Positions 47,488 to 57,700 of a stretch of DNA of 64,000 nt are shown here, piece by piece. Made by a program: the position numbers and the translations under genes. The notes under the pieces are model-generated. The model saw nothing but the letters and a program-made list of their open reading frames with translations, did no database searches and had not been told where the DNA came from. Origin of the DNA: Blastocystis sp. Blastoise (lineage: Eukaryota > Sar > Bigyra > Opalinata > Blastocystidae); contig JBBPEB010000013.1 of NCBI GenBank assembly GCA_039096225.1, positions 832,001 through 896,000 of the forward strand. The letters are read 5' to 3'. Each line of letters starts with the position of its first letter. Position 1 is the stretch's first letter.

Positions 47488-47520
47488 TTTATTATTAATA
47501 TTTTATAACATTTCATAGAA

Positions 47521-47943
47521 TTATAAATGAAGAGATTGAACAATAGAATCAACACTTATATTTAATTTCATTAATTGAACAGCTAATTCTTGTATTGATT
47601 CATTTTGATTAGAATCAATTTCTTCTAATTCATTCAAGACTTCTGATATATGTTTGACTTCTTCTTCAATAATAGTTTGTTGTATTTTCATTGTCTTATA
47701 ATAGACTTTCTTTGTTTGTGGATTACAACAATTACAATGAATATCTATATTTTTAACAATTAATTGAAAGAATTCAGTTGATTTCTCAAATAAACATTTT
47801 ATAGCTTTTATAATAAATTCTAATAAAGTATTTTTCTTTTCTATTTCTTCTTCTGATAATGTGGTTGTTGTTGAACTATCTGAACTTGTTGAACTTGTAC
47901 TTGATAAAGAATGTAAGGATTCAGATACAGATTTAGGCTCCAT
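47521..47943 (-). CDS. Viral protein of unknown function (140 aa)
   Basis: ATG at 47943. A Ser/Thr-rich N-terminus (SLSSTSSTSSDSSTTTTLSE) is followed by helices and a CNCCNP cysteine cluster in the middle that could bind metal, then a coiled-coil-like C-terminus (EEVKHISEVLNELEEIDSNQ). Not recognised. It sits between the second recombinase and the 811-aa structural candidate on the same strand. Confidence 0.6.
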   Translation of the reverse strand: MEPKSVSESLHSLSSTSSTSSDSSTTTTLSEEEIEKKNTLLEFIIKAIKCLFEKSTEFFQLIVKNIDIHCNCCNPQTKKVYYKTMKIQQTIIEEEVKHISEVLNELEEIDSNQNESIQELAVQLMKLNISVDSIVQSLHL

Positions 47944-47970
47944 TTTTTAATAATTTTTAAATGAATAATA

Positions 47971-47980
47971 TAACAAAACA
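47971..47980 (-). terminator. GT-rich 3' motif after 811-aa gene (short form)
   Basis: TAACAAAACA, 33 bp past the stop; 28 bp before ATG 47943. Confidence 0.45.
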
Positions 47981-48012
47981 TTTTTTAATTTAAATGAAAT
48001 GAATTAAAATAT

Positions 48013-50448
48013 TTATATATAAGAGATAGTTAATAAAACAACACAAGGATAATCACAAGTAATAAAGAACATATTATCATGAGGTAATAACTTTAATAAT
48101 TTACGATTACAATAGTAAACATTCTTATTGATCTTATTTGATATACCTTCATATTTAATACCATTCGAATAGTAATAAGGTAGATTTGTAGTATCAATAA
48201 CATGAATATTATTCTCATATTCATTAGTAAAGCATCTTAATGAAATAGGATATAAGTAATCAGTGGATTGACCATACACTGATATAATTTGTATATTTGT
48301 TAAATATTGATATCCATACACATTGGTTTTCTTCAATTCATAAATTAGATTCTTACTTGTACTAAAATCACAATATACTTCATCATAAGCTTTGAAACGT
48401 ATATCACTACCATTAGGTTCACATATATTACAAATGATATTTCCTTTGAATAATTCATCAAATCTTAAATCTATATGATGATCAATTGTAATTGGAGAAT
48501 TTATATTACTATAAGTAACATATTTATCAGATAAAGGAAAACTAAATGTAGGATAATAAGATCCATTTATATATCCAGTACATAATTTAGATGCATTTGT
48601 TTGGATCGTATCAGTATCATTCTGAATAATAATATCTTTCAAGATCTTATTCTGGATATTCAATGTAGGATATTCAGAATAGAATTGTGTGTCTGCTGTT
48701 AAACAATTCAAACATAATTTCTTAATGGTTTCACTAGGTTGAATCGTATCTACTGTATCTGAGAATTCTAAGAATCCTCTTAAAATACAATTATCATTGA
48801 AATTCACATATTGTTTATTTTTATCAGTATATCGTATTGTAATATCTTGTATTGTATTCAAATAAGGAGACACATTAATATTCATAATATCATGAAATTC
48901 ATTATTTCCTTTATAATTATTCACATTGAATGAATATAAAGAATTTTGACTATTATCTACTATATTCGATTGAGCTATTAACATTCCTTTTGGACGACTA
49001 CTATCAATATTATGAATACCATAATTAATAATTTCATCATGACCTAATTTATTATATCCTAGGATTTCACCTAATTCTTGAGCTTGAGAGAAATCTATAT
49101 GATAACTATCAGTATAACACTTATAATTACCATCTAAATCAAGTGTATTCAAATCAGCTATTTTGTCTGGTATTAATTGTTTACCATAAGATACATACCA
49201 AGCAAAACATCCTTGTTCATCATAAACCAGATCAGGTCGTATATTATGTAGAGCACCACGATACTTAAATAAGGAGTGCTCTATATCTGTAGCTGTAAAC
49301 GTGAATGACGTAGAATCAGTACCTTTACAAGATAAATATATTATATATCCATCCTTATTGTCCATAGTCTGAGTATCTTTGGATATACTTAAATAATCCG
49401 TATAAATTGTATTATTGATTGAACTTTCTAATAATTCATAGAATTTGTTTTCTGTGTAATTTCCAGGAGGAACAGTGAATGTAGTTTCATGAACACCATC
49501 ATAACCACTCAATTGTCGAACAATCATTGTATTATATCCATCTTCCACAAAGACTGTTCTTTTAATTCTATTTAATGTAATTTCCTCTTGAAGTGAAGTA
49601 TATGTCAATGTTTCTGAATCTTCAAATAAGCCAGTGAATAATTGTTTTTCTAAACTGAGTATATTATTACTTGACCATTGGAAATAAAATTTATGTTCAT
49701 CAGCTAATACACATTTCATAATTCCATTAGAACCTTGTGTTGGAACAATATAACTTGAATGATCACTCACACCATCAGTAAAGAATTCATTCAATTCATA
49801 GATTCCTGTTGATGTAACAGGAACATTATAAGAAGTTAATTGAGGTCGATATATGGTTATAGTATCATCATCATATCTCATCATTAAACGATTAAATTTA
49901 TCACCCCATTTAGCTGATACACAACATACAGCTATCCACCAAAACTCTATATCCGTATAAGTACCTTTTGGAAAGTAAAAACCACGTCTTTTATTATAAA
50001 TTGTAATTTCACAATACCAATCATCTCTATCAATGGTTATTGTTGGGGCTTCATTAATTTTGACAGTGGGATCAATATCAGGAGAATCTTTTATTACTGG
50101 TCTATCACATATATCAAAATGACATAGTTCTAATAATTGTGGAATTGAATAATTTTTCTGATCTAAAGTAATTGTTTGAATTTGTTCATTACCATTGACA
50201 CGAGTATTTATATATTTGAATATTTGTGTTTTTGTGAAAGTATCAAATAGAGGCACACTTTCACTACCAATTAAATTAAGATCAATATAAGAAATGATAT
50301 TTTTAGTGATATCAATAGAATTCGATAAATGTATATTGAATTGATTATCAATACAACGAGCATCAATAGGGACTACATGTGTTTTAATACGAGTATCCTT
50401 CTCTTCTAATGAAGTCTGTTCTTCATAATTATCATCATCAAGTTCCAT
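48013..50448 (-). CDS. Large virion protein candidate (811 aa), vertex/fibre-like repeats
   Basis: ATG at 50448. It is beta-rich throughout with little low complexity. A module recurs: GFYFPKGTYTDIEFWW near 150, then TFTVPPGNYTENKFYELLES near 325, each followed by a beta segment and an L.. LG/Y-type strand (SLFKYRGAL; LGEILGYNKLG). The 223-aa protein downstream carries the same module (YTFPAGNYTLEDFLDQLYEI ... LFKYLGIK), so the two share a fold. Repeated jelly-roll-like units fit a penton, turret or fibre protein. It is divergent from the capsid candidate at 50523 with a 74 bp intergenic region lacking GAA/TTC units. Confidence 0.5.
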   Translation of the reverse strand: MELDDDNYEEQTSLEEKDTRIKTHVVPIDARCIDNQFNIHLSNSIDITKNIISYIDLNLIGSESVPLFDTFTKTQIFKYINTRVNGNEQIQTITLDQKNYSIPQLLELCHFDICDRPVIKDSPDIDPTVKINEAPTITIDRDDWYCEITIYNKRRGFYFPKGTYTDIEFWWIAVCCVSAKWGDKFNRLMMRYDDDTITIYRPQLTSYNVPVTSTGIYELNEFFTDGVSDHSSYIVPTQGSNGIMKCVLADEHKFYFQWSSNNILSLEKQLFTGLFEDSETLTYTSLQEEITLNRIKRTVFVEDGYNTMIVRQLSGYDGVHETTFTVPPGNYTENKFYELLESSINNTIYTDYLSISKDTQTMDNKDGYIIYLSCKGTDSTSFTFTATDIEHSLFKYRGALHNIRPDLVYDEQGCFAWYVSYGKQLIPDKIADLNTLDLDGNYKCYTDSYHIDFSQAQELGEILGYNKLGHDEIINYGIHNIDSSRPKGMLIAQSNIVDNSQNSLYSFNVNNYKGNNEFHDIMNINVSPYLNTIQDITIRYTDKNKQYVNFNDNCILRGFLEFSDTVDTIQPSETIKKLCLNCLTADTQFYSEYPTLNIQNKILKDIIIQNDTDTIQTNASKLCTGYINGSYYPTFSFPLSDKYVTYSNINSPITIDHHIDLRFDELFKGNIICNICEPNGSDIRFKAYDEVYCDFSTSKNLIYELKKTNVYGYQYLTNIQIISVYGQSTDYLYPISLRCFTNEYENNIHVIDTTNLPYYYSNGIKYEGISNKINKNVYYCNRKLLKLLPHDNMFFITCDYPCVVLLTISYI

Positions 50449-50522
50449 ATTTTTCTAATTTATAAAATAATAATTTATATTAATTTTATTTTATTTATTA
50501 ATATTTTTTTATTTAAAAAAAA

Positions 50523-51995
50523 ATGAGAATCTTAAGAATTAAAGATAATATTCCTATTCAAAGCAATACTGATATTCTATCAAGTCCTTATATCTTTCAA
50601 TATCATTGGACTAATGTGGATAACACTTATATCAATTTCAATCAATCCTATTTGGATCTTACTGTCAAAGCAACTGTCACAGATAAAGCTGGACCAGTTT
50701 CTGTTTATTTAGATGAAACAGGTACTTCTGTTAGTTTCACCTATGATCAATTATGTCAATATTTCTTGGATCAATTAGTTCAAAAAGCAAATATTTATTC
50801 TATTATTGATTCCACTGATGTTGAAATGGTTTATACTTTACCTGATGGATCCGATCGTGCTTTGAAATATGAAGAAAACTGTACACATGCTTCACGTGGT
50901 CGTAAAATGATTTTATTAAAAGATATCAGTAAGAATGATTTAGAAAAATCTATGTATGGTGAAGATTTATCTGCAGATACTTATGAATTGAATTCTATTC
51001 GTTATATACGTGCACATCCAAATGAATCTATTCATATTGCTATTCCTTTATATCTCATTAGTGGTTTAGGTGTTGATGGAGATTCTTTAATATTAACTAA
51101 ACATTTCAATATGCTATTTAGAACGAGTACAATTGAATCCTTAATTGATAATAATATGAGTATTTATTTCAAGAATGGTGGTGCTAAATTATCAACACAA
51201 TGGTTACATCTAACTGATGAAAAATGGTTTAAGACATTTGAATTGGAATCAGCTACTATGAATTTAATGACTTATAAAGATATTCAATTCCAAACGAATG
51301 AATTATATAAAACTATACCTACATGTATTCAAGTCGATTATCAAAATACAAGAATAACTAGTGATCATTTCAATATCAATAGAGCTTTACCATTTATACC
51401 TGAATATATATTATACTGGTTTACAAATGGTTATAGTTCAACAACTATTAGTAATGTAGCTAGTCCATCTGTATGGCCTAAATATCAAAGTTGTTTGATT
51501 GGTGATGTTCAAATGTTCCCTCAAACTGAATTCCCTACTCAAATGTATTATCATAATCTTACTACTAAAGGTCATGTCTTCAATAATGAAGAAACTGCTA
51601 GTTTATCTTGTCCTAATAAAAATCTATATTGTTTATGGGCTGATAATTCAAATCCTGAAACTATTCTTAAATATGATGAATGGATTAAACATCCTATTTA
51701 TATTATTCCAACTAAAGCATTAATGAATATCCAATCAGATAGTGGTATAGAAATGAATTTTGATTGTAATCTAGATGTCCATGATATTGAATATGGTCAT
51801 GCTGATTCATCTACTGTTCCTGATGGATATACATGTACATATAATGAAACTACTAAAATATGGACACCTGACACTGGTGCTTCTTATGCCGTTGCTTCTC
51901 ATGCTGGTATTTATAAACATATTAATACTGAACTAAATGAGAAGCATCCTTATACCTTACATATGATTGCTGTACGTAGTGTACGTGATATTTAA
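50523..51995 (+). CDS. Capsid protein candidate 1 (490 aa), paralogue of 52166-53389
   Basis: ATG at 50523. Shares an ordered set of blocks with the next gene: NIYSIIDSTDVEMVY, KDISKNDLEKSMYG, IAIPLYLISGLGVDG, FIPEYILYWFT, IGDVQMFPQTEFPTQ and KHPIYIIPTKALMNI. The IPL..I.GLG block recalls the strand after which double-jelly-roll major capsid proteins of PLVs and virophages turn into the second domain, and length and beta content fit that family. The assignment as major capsid is inference. It lies in a plus-strand run of structural genes ending in the ATPase. Confidence 0.5.
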   Translation: MRILRIKDNIPIQSNTDILSSPYIFQYHWTNVDNTYINFNQSYLDLTVKATVTDKAGPVSVYLDETGTSVSFTYDQLCQYFLDQLVQKANIYSIIDSTDVEMVYTLPDGSDRALKYEENCTHASRGRKMILLKDISKNDLEKSMYGEDLSADTYELNSIRYIRAHPNESIHIAIPLYLISGLGVDGDSLILTKHFNMLFRTSTIESLIDNNMSIYFKNGGAKLSTQWLHLTDEKWFKTFELESATMNLMTYKDIQFQTNELYKTIPTCIQVDYQNTRITSDHFNINRALPFIPEYILYWFTNGYSSTTISNVASPSVWPKYQSCLIGDVQMFPQTEFPTQMYYHNLTTKGHVFNNEETASLSCPNKNLYCLWADNSNPETILKYDEWIKHPIYIIPTKALMNIQSDSGIEMNFDCNLDVHDIEYGHADSSTVPDGYTCTYNETTKIWTPDTGASYAVASHAGIYKHINTELNEKHPYTLHMIAVRSVRDI

Positions 51996-52069
51996 ATTTA
52001 ATATTTCTTACTTACTATTCTTAACGTTAACTTGTTTAATTAATTCTATTCTATTCTATATTCCAATCA

Positions 52070-52081
52070 TTTGTTTTGTTA
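52070..52081 (+). terminator. GT-rich 3' motif after capsid candidate 1
   Basis: TTTGTTTTGTTA, 75 bp past the stop and 84 bp before the next ATG. Confidence 0.5.
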
Positions 52082-52165
52082 TGAATTTCAAATAATTTTA
52101 TAATTATAAAATATCATTATTATTTTATTTTTTATTTAAAAAATACATAAACAATAATTATTAAC

Positions 52166-53389
52166 ATGGAAGGATTCCCAAGACAATTCTTACCTTCAAA
52201 GGCAAATCAAACTATTAAACCTGTACAAATTCCTATTCTAGTTTCTACTAGTCAAGATTTATTAAATCAACCTTATCCATTTGAATTCTTATATAATTCA
52301 GTTGATAGTCCTTTTATTGATTTCAGTAATTCATTCTTAGAACTGAATTTCAATATTACAACAAATGCAGCTACAACTAGTTCTGTTGTACAACATTCTA
52401 ATATCTATAGTATTATTGATAAAATTACTACAGATCTTACGTTTGTATCTCCTACGGGTCAAGATATTCTTATTAATTATTCTGAATCTTCTATTGAATC
52501 CAGTAAAGCAAGAAAATTTGTTACTATTAAAGAATTAAGTAAAGATGAAATTGATAAATCTATGTATAGTATGACAGAATGCTTATATAATACAACCTTA
52601 AGCAGTATTTCTGGAATGCAAAGTTCTACTAAAGCTCAAGTTATTATTCCTTTATCTCTTATTACTGGTCTTGGTACATTTGATTGTGCTATTAAAGTAA
52701 AATCTTTGAAGATGCAATTCGTTACAAATTATTTAAAGAATCTATTTACAGGTACGACTAAAATCACTGCATTAACTTTTGATCGTGTTTATATTCATCT
52801 TCAACAAATTTATGATATTAATTTTGGTAATGATCCACGTGCTTTAATTAAATGTATTCCTAATAATTGTCAAATATCTGCATTTACTACACCTGTTTAT
52901 TCAGAAACATTCACAACAGCAGGTAAACCAACTCCACAACAATTCTTATCCAATAGAAGTGTTGTTTTCGTACCTGATTACTGTATGCTATATTTTACAA
53001 CTCAAGAGAAGAGTATGATCCCTATTAAGACTGAATTATTGAAGATGTGTCAATTCCAAATTGGTGGTCAAAATATCTTACCTAAGACGGATTTCCCTAC
53101 TACGTATAAAACAACGAATCCATCACAAATTATTCCTAATGCTATGCTTTATAATACTTGGAGATGTAATAGTCATCCTCAATCTCCTTTAAACGGTGAA
53201 AAGTGGTATGAACAACCTATTTATATATTCCCTATTTCAAGTGTTGTTGATGTCAATACTCGTAGTGGTTGTGAAGTTAATATCTCCTTATTAACTGAAT
53301 ATAATGGTGCAAATATTACTAGTGGTACTTATACTTTATATGCTCATTTTATATTTGTTAAATTTGTTAGAGATGGTGCAACCAATTAA
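52166..53389 (+). CDS. Capsid protein candidate 2 (407 aa), paralogue of 50523-51995
   Basis: ATG at 52166. Matching blocks in the same order as candidate 1: NIYSIIDKITTDLTF, KELSKDEIDKSMYS, VIIPLSLITGLGTF, FVPDYCMLYFT, IGGQNILPKTDFPTT and EQPIYIFPISSVVDV. It ends with FIFVKFVRDGATN, as candidate 1 ends near AVRSVRDI, so homology is end to end. Divergence is large, so the duplication is old. One could be the hexon-like major capsid and the other a minor or alternative capsid protein; I cannot say which. Confidence 0.5.
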   Translation: MEGFPRQFLPSKANQTIKPVQIPILVSTSQDLLNQPYPFEFLYNSVDSPFIDFSNSFLELNFNITTNAATTSSVVQHSNIYSIIDKITTDLTFVSPTGQDILINYSESSIESSKARKFVTIKELSKDEIDKSMYSMTECLYNTTLSSISGMQSSTKAQVIIPLSLITGLGTFDCAIKVKSLKMQFVTNYLKNLFTGTTKITALTFDRVYIHLQQIYDINFGNDPRALIKCIPNNCQISAFTTPVYSETFTTAGKPTPQQFLSNRSVVFVPDYCMLYFTTQEKSMIPIKTELLKMCQFQIGGQNILPKTDFPTTYKTTNPSQIIPNAMLYNTWRCNSHPQSPLNGEKWYEQPIYIFPISSVVDVNTRSGCEVNISLLTEYNGANITSGTYTLYAHFIFVKFVRDGATN

Positions 53390-53438
53390 TTTATTTAAAT
53401 AACTTTCTATTTTATCAATTTATTCAATTTAATAAATA

Positions 53439-53450
53439 TTGTTTTGTTTA
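53439..53450 (+). terminator. GT-rich 3' motif after capsid candidate 2
   Basis: TTGTTTTGTTTA, 50 bp past the stop and 30 bp before the next ATG. Confidence 0.5.
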
Positions 53451-53479
53451 TCAATACATAATTAATTTATTTAATAAAA

Positions 53480-54151
53480 ATGACATCAATATCTCATCTA
53501 AGTAAAATTACAAGTCAAATCTGTCATGAACAATTCAATTATACTTTGGATTTAGTAGGTAAAAATATAACTCATATCAATACATTAGTGAATACAAGTG
53601 ATATCATTAATATTCCAGAATTCAATATTAAGATTTATAATAGTGATGGTAGATATACATTTCCAGCTGGAAATTATACTTTAGAAGATTTTTTAGATCA
53701 ATTATATGAAATTGGAAAAAAATTGAAATCCTATGTTGAAGGAGAACCTTATGGTTTCAGCTATAATAAAGAAACTAAAACTTTTAAATCAAATCATTGG
53801 TTTGAATGTGGTCTTAGTTCTGGACTATTTAAATACTTAGGCATTAAATCACCATACTTTAGTCCGGGTGATACAATCGTATTTACTGATGAATATATAT
53901 CCAATAATATTTCATGGTATAAGATCTATATGTTACGTGTGTATTGTGATATTATTAATAAAGATAATGATTTAATTTCTATTCCTTTATATGCTAAACA
54001 AGGATTTGATAATACATTTGCTTTAAGTGATTTATCTATTCCATGTATTGATGGTAAATATACAGATATCCAATGGGAAGTATATGATCAATTAAATAAT
54101 CCAATTGATTTATCAAATACAAATCTTTATATATACTTTACTGCATCTTAA
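53480..54151 (+). CDS. Penton/vertex protein candidate (223 aa)
   Basis: ATG at 53480. The N-terminal half contains YTFPAGNYTLEDFLDQLYEI, a beta segment, and ECGLSSGLFKYLGIKSPYF, the 'PxGxYT ... LF..LG' module also found at least twice in the 811-aa protein. The C-terminal half is beta-rich and ends NTNLYIYFTAS. Position between the capsid candidates and the packaging ATPase is where PLVs and virophages keep penton or minor capsid genes. No enzymatic motif is seen. Confidence 0.45.
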   Translation: MTSISHLSKITSQICHEQFNYTLDLVGKNITHINTLVNTSDIINIPEFNIKIYNSDGRYTFPAGNYTLEDFLDQLYEIGKKLKSYVEGEPYGFSYNKETKTFKSNHWFECGLSSGLFKYLGIKSPYFSPGDTIVFTDEYISNNISWYKIYMLRVYCDIINKDNDLISIPLYAKQGFDNTFALSDLSIPCIDGKYTDIQWEVYDQLNNPIDLSNTNLYIYFTAS

Positions 54152-54191
54152 TAAAATCATTTATTTATCTTTAACTTATCATTAATTATTT

Positions 54192-54203
54192 TTTGTTTTG
54201 TTG
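54192..54203 (+). terminator. GT-rich 3' motif before ATPase gene
   Basis: TTTGTTTTGTTG-like copy 41 bp past the 223-aa stop and 18 bp before ATG 54221. Confidence 0.45.
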
Positions 54204-54220
54204 ATTAAAATCATATAAAA

Positions 54221-54616
54221 ATGGTGAATAAAATAAATCCATTAAAAGAAACACGTAAAGGATGTGGAGTCTTAGAATTTAAATATGGAAAATCACATCA
54301 TAAAACATATGAATCAAAATTTATATTGATTATTGCAAGAACATTCTCAGGTAAATCTTTCTTAACTGTGAATCTCTTATGTTCTATGGATCTTAAAAAT
54401 AAATATAAACAAGTCACAGTAATTTGTCCTGATGCATCCAATAAGAATGAATGTTATACATCCTTTCAAGATATTTGTGAACATGCTGGAATTGATTATA
54501 AATGGTATGATTCTGTAGATGATAAATTTAAAAAGACAAGCGTTTCACGGCCTGCCTACGCAGGCCTACGCTTGAGTTTTATTTTAAAATATCTATTTTT
54601 AGTTTTTGGTTTTTAA
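54221..54616 (+). pseudogene. Packaging ATPase (A32/FtsK-HerA-like), cut by Helitron insertion
   Basis: ATG at 54221. The genuine viral part ends at 54535, about 105 codons. Codons beyond that are Helitron terminus read in frame, giving a foreign tail of about 26 residues before a chance stop. The N-terminal strand (YESKFILIIARTFSGKSFLT) carries a Walker A whose first glycines are replaced (ARTFSGKS), followed by KQVTVICPDASNK. The start matches virion-packaging ATPases of PLVs and NCLDVs. Walker B and the rest must lie beyond copy B. As interrupted, the product would be inactive, so this provirus copy cannot package DNA by itself. Confidence 0.7.
54536..54574 (-). repeat. Terminal hairpin of Helitron copy B
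   Basis: Same stems as copy A (CAAGCGT/ACGCTTG and GGCCTGC/GCAGGCC), apical loop CTAC instead of ATAC. Confidence 0.85.
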
Positions 54617-54769
54617 GTTTTAACAAAACAATAGAATATTCTATATTTAACTTTTAAGACAACAAATAAAAATTGAAAAGAGAAAAATAATAAATAAAAA
54701 CAAATATATTAACAGACAATAACAAATATAAAAGAAATCAAAAAACAAATAAAACAAATAAAACAATAA

Positions 54770-57700
54770 CTAATTTAAAACTCCATCAAAAATGCAATTA
54801 GTCGTAAATACCTTATTAGGATAGTCTTTACTAAGATGTCCTTGATTATTGTTATTACAATTTTCAGCATAAATATGTAAACCATTAAAAGAACGAACTC
54901 TACTAAAAGCAACATATAATTGACCATGACTAAATACAGGTCTCTTTAAATATAATCCAACATTTTTAAATGTTTGACCTTGTGATTTATTAATAGTCAT
55001 AGCAAAAGCTAATCGAACAGGAAATTGTTTTCTTCTCATCTTAGTAGGAAGTGAATCATCTGAAGTAATTAAACTGATTCTTGGAATAAATACAATATCT
55101 TCACCAGGTAATAAATTATCTGGCTTATTTAATAATTGAGCACGAATAACATTATTTAATGTTTCAAGAACAACTAATCTTGTTCCATTACATAAACCCT
55201 TCTTTATATTAAGATTTCTCAATAACATAATAATACAGCCTTTTCTTAATCTTAATTTATGAGGAGGAAATCCTTGAGGAAGAAGAGTATTAAGAAATTC
55301 AGGAGAATAAGCAGCTCTTTCAGAATCATTAACTATTTCATCTTCTAAAGTATCAAAACTATAATATATTTTTTCTGATTCTGAAGAAGGTATTAAATCT
55401 AATACTTTCTCATTTATATCAAAAGTATCTTCATTCGTACAACATAAAATACAATTCTCAGATAAATCTTTTCTATGTTGTTCTGATAAAATATTTCTAT
55501 TATGAAGTATATTCTCCCATATCTCTTTATATAAATTTTCTGTACTTATACATTGTGAAGGTATTTCTACAATATTATCATTCAAATCAGATTCATTATT
55601 TAATCGTTCACCATTTCCTACTTTCATTAACCATTCTTTAAAATCTAAAGCATCTCTATCTGCTCTCATATTCTGAACTAAATGACATTGTATAAAATTA
55701 TTCCAATATTTAAATCTTTTCAAACATACACCAACAGTAGATGATTCATTTCCATTTTTAACTACTGGTAAACATTGTCTAAAATCTCCACCTAAAACAA
55801 TAGTTTTACCAACAAAAGGATATTGAAGACATGGATCTTCAGAATCTATTGAACTAAATAAATCATGTAATAAATTATCAAGAACTTCTAAAGCATAAAT
55901 AGAAGCCATAGGTGCTTCATCCCAAATAATAATAGCACATTTTCTTAAATCATTTGCTTTTGCACTACTTCTTGTTATATGTGAAATAGACATTTCATTT
56001 AGATCAAGTGGTAATCCAAATACAGAATGAGAAGTACTTCCTCCTGATAATAAAGTAGCTGCTATTCCTGTGAATGCAACAGCTAATACAGGTTTTTCTC
56101 TTGTACGAATCATCTTGATCAAAGTATTATATAAGAATGTTTTTCCAGTTCCACCAGGACCATCAATAAAGAACATATTATTATTATGAGGTTGAGTATT
56201 ATTAACAGATACCATAATTCTATCAAATATTTCTTTTTGTTCTCTATTTAACATTTGATAATTTCTTTCTGCTTCTCTATGTGCAACATCAAAATCATAA
56301 AATTCTAATGTAGAAACACCACTATTAGGATTAAAATGTGAAGTATATTGAATAGTAGGCATATTAGTATATTTACCTCCATTTGATTCTATTAATGTTT
56401 TGATATTATATAAAGCTCTTGGATAACAATAATTGATTACAATAGGATCTTGATCAATAATATCAGGATCAGTTGAAAGAGAATGATTAATACGTTCATT
56501 TATAGTAAAATGATCTATTGTATATTGATAATATATATCAGAAATCATTTCATATTTAAATTCATTCCATAAATCCATTGCTTTATCAGTAATATTATAA
56601 TATACAAATAATAAAGCAAATACTAATCGTAATTGAGAAGGATGACAATCATGCATTACTTCATCTAATATATGTCTATATTCATTAGTATCATCTAATA
56701 ATCCTCTTGCTATACATACTCCTTCATAAGTTGGATAAGGTAATTCTCCATCATACATTCTTAATGATTCAAAACTTGTTGGTCTATTTACATGAGTTAA
56801 TAATAATTTTAAACAAAATGCTTCTTTATTAGTTGGATTTATATAAGGTATTCTTCCAAGTGTCTTCGAATTCTTTTGTCTTGGTTTCCATATATGTTCT
56901 CCTTTACACCATGTATAATATTGAGGAAACATATCATATGTCATAAACTCTGGTTCTTCTAAAGTAGGAACATATAAATGATTATTTAAATCATCATTTG
57001 CTTTGAAATATGCTTCTAACATAGATAATTTATTTCCTTGTATTTCTTCTGCTTGTTCTTCTGAACCATCTGTATATACTATATTCTTATCATTCTCATC
57101 ATGAATCAATAATATTTGAACAGCTATATTTGATTGTACTATAGGAAATCCTAATATTCTCCAAACTGCTTCAGTTGATGATATATATCTTGCATCTAAA
57201 TATTGTTTAACTTCATTATTATTTGTTTCATTTGAAGAAGCTGATAATTCAGCTCTCATTGAATCATGACCTTTTGTTGTATATTTATATAGATATTTTA
57301 CTGTATGTAAACTATAAACTGCTTCAACATTAATATGTGCTTCTAATTTGAGTGATAAATATGGATTATATGGAACAACATATTCATTAGTAGCTTCTAA
57401 ATCACCATTAGTACGATGAAATACTACTTTTCTTCCATCATTTGGTCTAAAATATAAAGGATAAGAATCATTAGGAATTGTAGTACATTCTTGAAATGGT
57501 TTAGGAAATCCTTTCTTACATATTCCATGAGAATCTAAACATGGAGAATTAGATACATGAGGACCATGTATATTCATTGTACTTACTATTTTAAATAATC
57601 TAGGATTCTTTTCTTCATCAGGAAGATAAGCACATATAATAGAATCAAGTTCATTAGTATCATGTATTTTATCTTGTTGTTCAACATTCAATAAGATATG

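Larger units (their letters stand above)
35099..54535. mobile_element. Integrated PLV/virophage-like dsDNA virus, interrupted at its right side
   Basis: About 19.4 kb of tightly packed intronless genes in a region whose host genes are full of introns. It has a tyrosine recombinase, an AEP primase-SF3 helicase, a second tyrosine recombinase, a pVI-like precursor, a protease candidate, paralogous capsid candidates, vertex-protein candidates and the start of an A32/FtsK-like packaging ATPase. No protein-primed polymerase B or retroviral integrase is present, so it is not a classical Maverick/Polinton. The left edge is set loosely between the nested palindrome and the integrase. The right edge is unknown because Helitron copy B interrupts the ATPase gene at 54535/54536 and runs out of the window. 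Confidence 0.8.
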
